Assembly (NCBI GenBank): GCA_964503615.1
Contig: CAZDBA010000079.1
Span: 1 to 22,278, forward strand
Origin: CAZDBA01 sp964503615
GTDB lineage: Bacteria > Planctomycetota > Planctomycetia > Pirellulales > Pirellulaceae
Length of the DNA: 22,278 bases
Direction: 5' to 3'
Made by a program: the position numbers and the translations under genes
Notes under the pieces: model-generated
Seen by the model: only the letters and a program-made list of their open reading frames with translations
What the model was told of the DNA's origin: nothing
Databases searched by the model: none
In this document: one piece after another, positions 21,503 through 22,278 of the stretch
Position numbering within the stretch: the stretch's first letter is position 1
Layout of the letters: each line of letters starts with the position of its first letter

Positions 21503-21970
21503 ATGAACGAAACTCTGCGACGCGGCACCGTTGATGATGCACCAGATATTGCCAACTTTCAGGTCGCCATGGCAATGGAGACGGAATCAAAAACCCTCTG
21601 CGGCGAAACGGTGCTGACGGCGGTCAAGTCGGTTTGTTCAGATCCACGAAAAGGGTTTTATCTGGTCGCCGATCATGACAATGTTGTCGTGGGAAGCCTT
21701 CTGATCACTTACGAATGGTCCGACTGGCGCAACAGCAACATGTGGTACATCCAATCGGTGTTCGTAGATCCTCAGCATCGTAGAAAAGGTGTCTTTCAAC
21801 GCCTGTATCACAAGGTCGTTGAATTGGCAAAGTCAGAGGGTGTCAGCTACGTGCGATTGTACGTCGAGACCGAGAACGAGAATGCTCAGCGGACGTACGA
21901 ACGACTGGGTATGAAGCGAATGCCGTACGTGATGTACGATATGAAAATCTCGAAGACTAAGCTCAGCTAA
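21503..21970 (+). CDS. GNAT-family N-acetyltransferase
   Basis: 155 residues from ATG 21503. The open frame runs 14 codons further upstream but RGTVDDAPDIANF is the normal GNAT opening (beta1 and alpha1). Motif A is VDPQHRRKGVFQRLYHKVVELAK, with the acetyl-CoA pyrophosphate loop R-R-K-G-V-F. Motif B is YVRLYVETENENAQRTYERLGMKR. The YVMYDM strand ends the domain. Full-length single-domain enzyme that uses acetyl-CoA; acceptor not predictable. The Shine-Dalgarno is weak, suggesting it depends on the upstream transporter gene 42 bases away. Confidence 0.92.
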   Translation: MNETLRRGTVDDAPDIANFQVAMAMETESKTLCGETVLTAVKSVCSDPRKGFYLVADHDNVVVGSLLITYEWSDWRNSNMWYIQSVFVDPQHRRKGVFQRLYHKVVELAKSEGVSYVRLYVETENENAQRTYERLGMKRMPYVMYDMKISKTKLS

Positions 21971-22039
21971 GTACTGAAGCAGCTCTCAGCAGCGTACATT
22001 TACTCCGTGAACACTTCCTGCAGTCGATCTCAACAAGAT

Positions 22040-22278
22040 TTAAAAGTGCCACCTGGCAAAACTCAGGTATTGCTCCCAGTCAAAATCGGTGACGTCATGT
22101 TTGCCCGAGCGAATGTGATAGCTGATCCGATCATCGGTGCTGTTTCCGACTGGTTTGTTCAGTCCAGGCATCATCGCGTCGCTGACGCCCATGTCTCCGA
22201 CGCCCAATAGATTAAAAACGGGTTGGGCGTGATAACAAGACAAAAATTCCCCTCGAGGATCTGCCCATCGGTCTTCTT
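22040..22278 (-). CDS. C-terminal part of an alpha/beta-hydrolase, CE15 glucuronoyl-esterase-like
   Basis: Minus-strand frame open from the right edge to a TAA at 22042-22040, about 78 residues. It reads DRWADPRGEF, then PVFNLLGVGDMGV, then ISYHIRSGKHDVTDFDWEQYLSFA. The Y-H-I-R-x-G-K-H-D-x-T-x-x-D-W order near the C-terminus fits esterases of the CE15 type that carry the catalytic histidine there (candidate His in GKHD). Such enzymes cleave ester links between glucuronoxylan and lignin, and are common in planctomycetes. The serine nucleophile region lies outside the window, so only the C-terminus supports the call. An acetyl-xylan-esterase-like relative is possible. It converges on the GNAT gene. 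Confidence 0.6.
   Translation of the reverse strand, partial: EDRWADPRGEFLSCYHAQPVFNLLGVGDMGVSDAMMPGLNKPVGNSTDDRISYHIRSGKHDVTDFDWEQYLSFARWHF

Noticed and set aside
1..22278. CRISPR array, IS element or prophage
   Set aside because: No regularly spaced repeats, transposase, integrase or phage structural genes were found on either strand.

Overview
The window looks like a piece of a planctomycete chromosome, most likely from the Pirellulaceae or a near relative. It is probably a metagenome-derived or draft scaffold, because it carries two 100-base N gaps whose flanks duplicate each other. The assignment is inferred from gene content. There is a HEAT-repeat fragment, a DUF6702 protein behind a secreted M1 peptidase, an MBOAT/SGNH acylation pair, a Kinesin-light-chain-type TPR lipoprotein, a giant secreted beta-helix protein with an N-terminal barrel-like region, a GT4 glycosyltransferase of planctomycete type, and a partial esterase. 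One intergenic motif also resembles repeats I remember from Rhodopirellula-type genomes. No phage, IS, CRISPR, rRNA or tRNA feature was found.

Layout. At 1-465 (minus) is the 3' part of a HEAT-repeat-like gene with no convincing start, abutting a REP-like palindrome (509-556). At 591-1250 (minus) is a YrbL-family kinase-fold protein. At 1495-4691 (plus) is a tight three-gene carbohydrate ABC importer operon: MalF-type permease, substrate-binding protein, MalG-type permease. No ATPase gene is present. A minus-strand run from 11662 down to 4710 holds a secreted M1 metallopeptidase plus DUF6702 protein (overlapping), then an MBOAT O-acyltransferase plus SGNH-like partner (2 bp apart), then a voltage-gated-type potassium channel with a C-terminal zinc ribbon. 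The channel's ribosome binding site is buried in an 8-bp inverted repeat that also holds a four-codon upstream ORF.

From 11979 (plus) comes tyrosyl-tRNA synthetase with its own terminator, then a 1088-residue secreted protein. That protein has a signal peptide, a beta-strand-rich barrel-like region and a long Asn/Gly beta-helix passenger, an order resembling inverse autotransporters (type Ve secretion). A bidirectional terminator separates it from a convergent TPR lipoprotein (18332-16932). A 385-base leader region with strong hairpins follows. Next is a GT4 glycosyltransferase whose homologous N-terminus begins at an AUA codon behind a good AGGAG. After the second gap come a NupG-type nucleoside/H+ symporter and a GNAT acetyltransferase. 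The right edge holds the C-terminus of an alpha/beta-hydrolase resembling CE15 glucuronoyl esterases (minus).

How the genes fit together. Several encode envelope or carbohydrate functions: sugar uptake, O-acylation of an extracellular polymer, a glycosyltransferase, a possible surface-displayed beta-helix, and a possible polysaccharide esterase. This suits a planctomycete living on complex polysaccharides, but the window does not prove a single pathway. The observations I would follow first are the inverse-autotransporter-like protein, the AUA start with its structured leader, and the hairpin/uORF in front of the ion channel.
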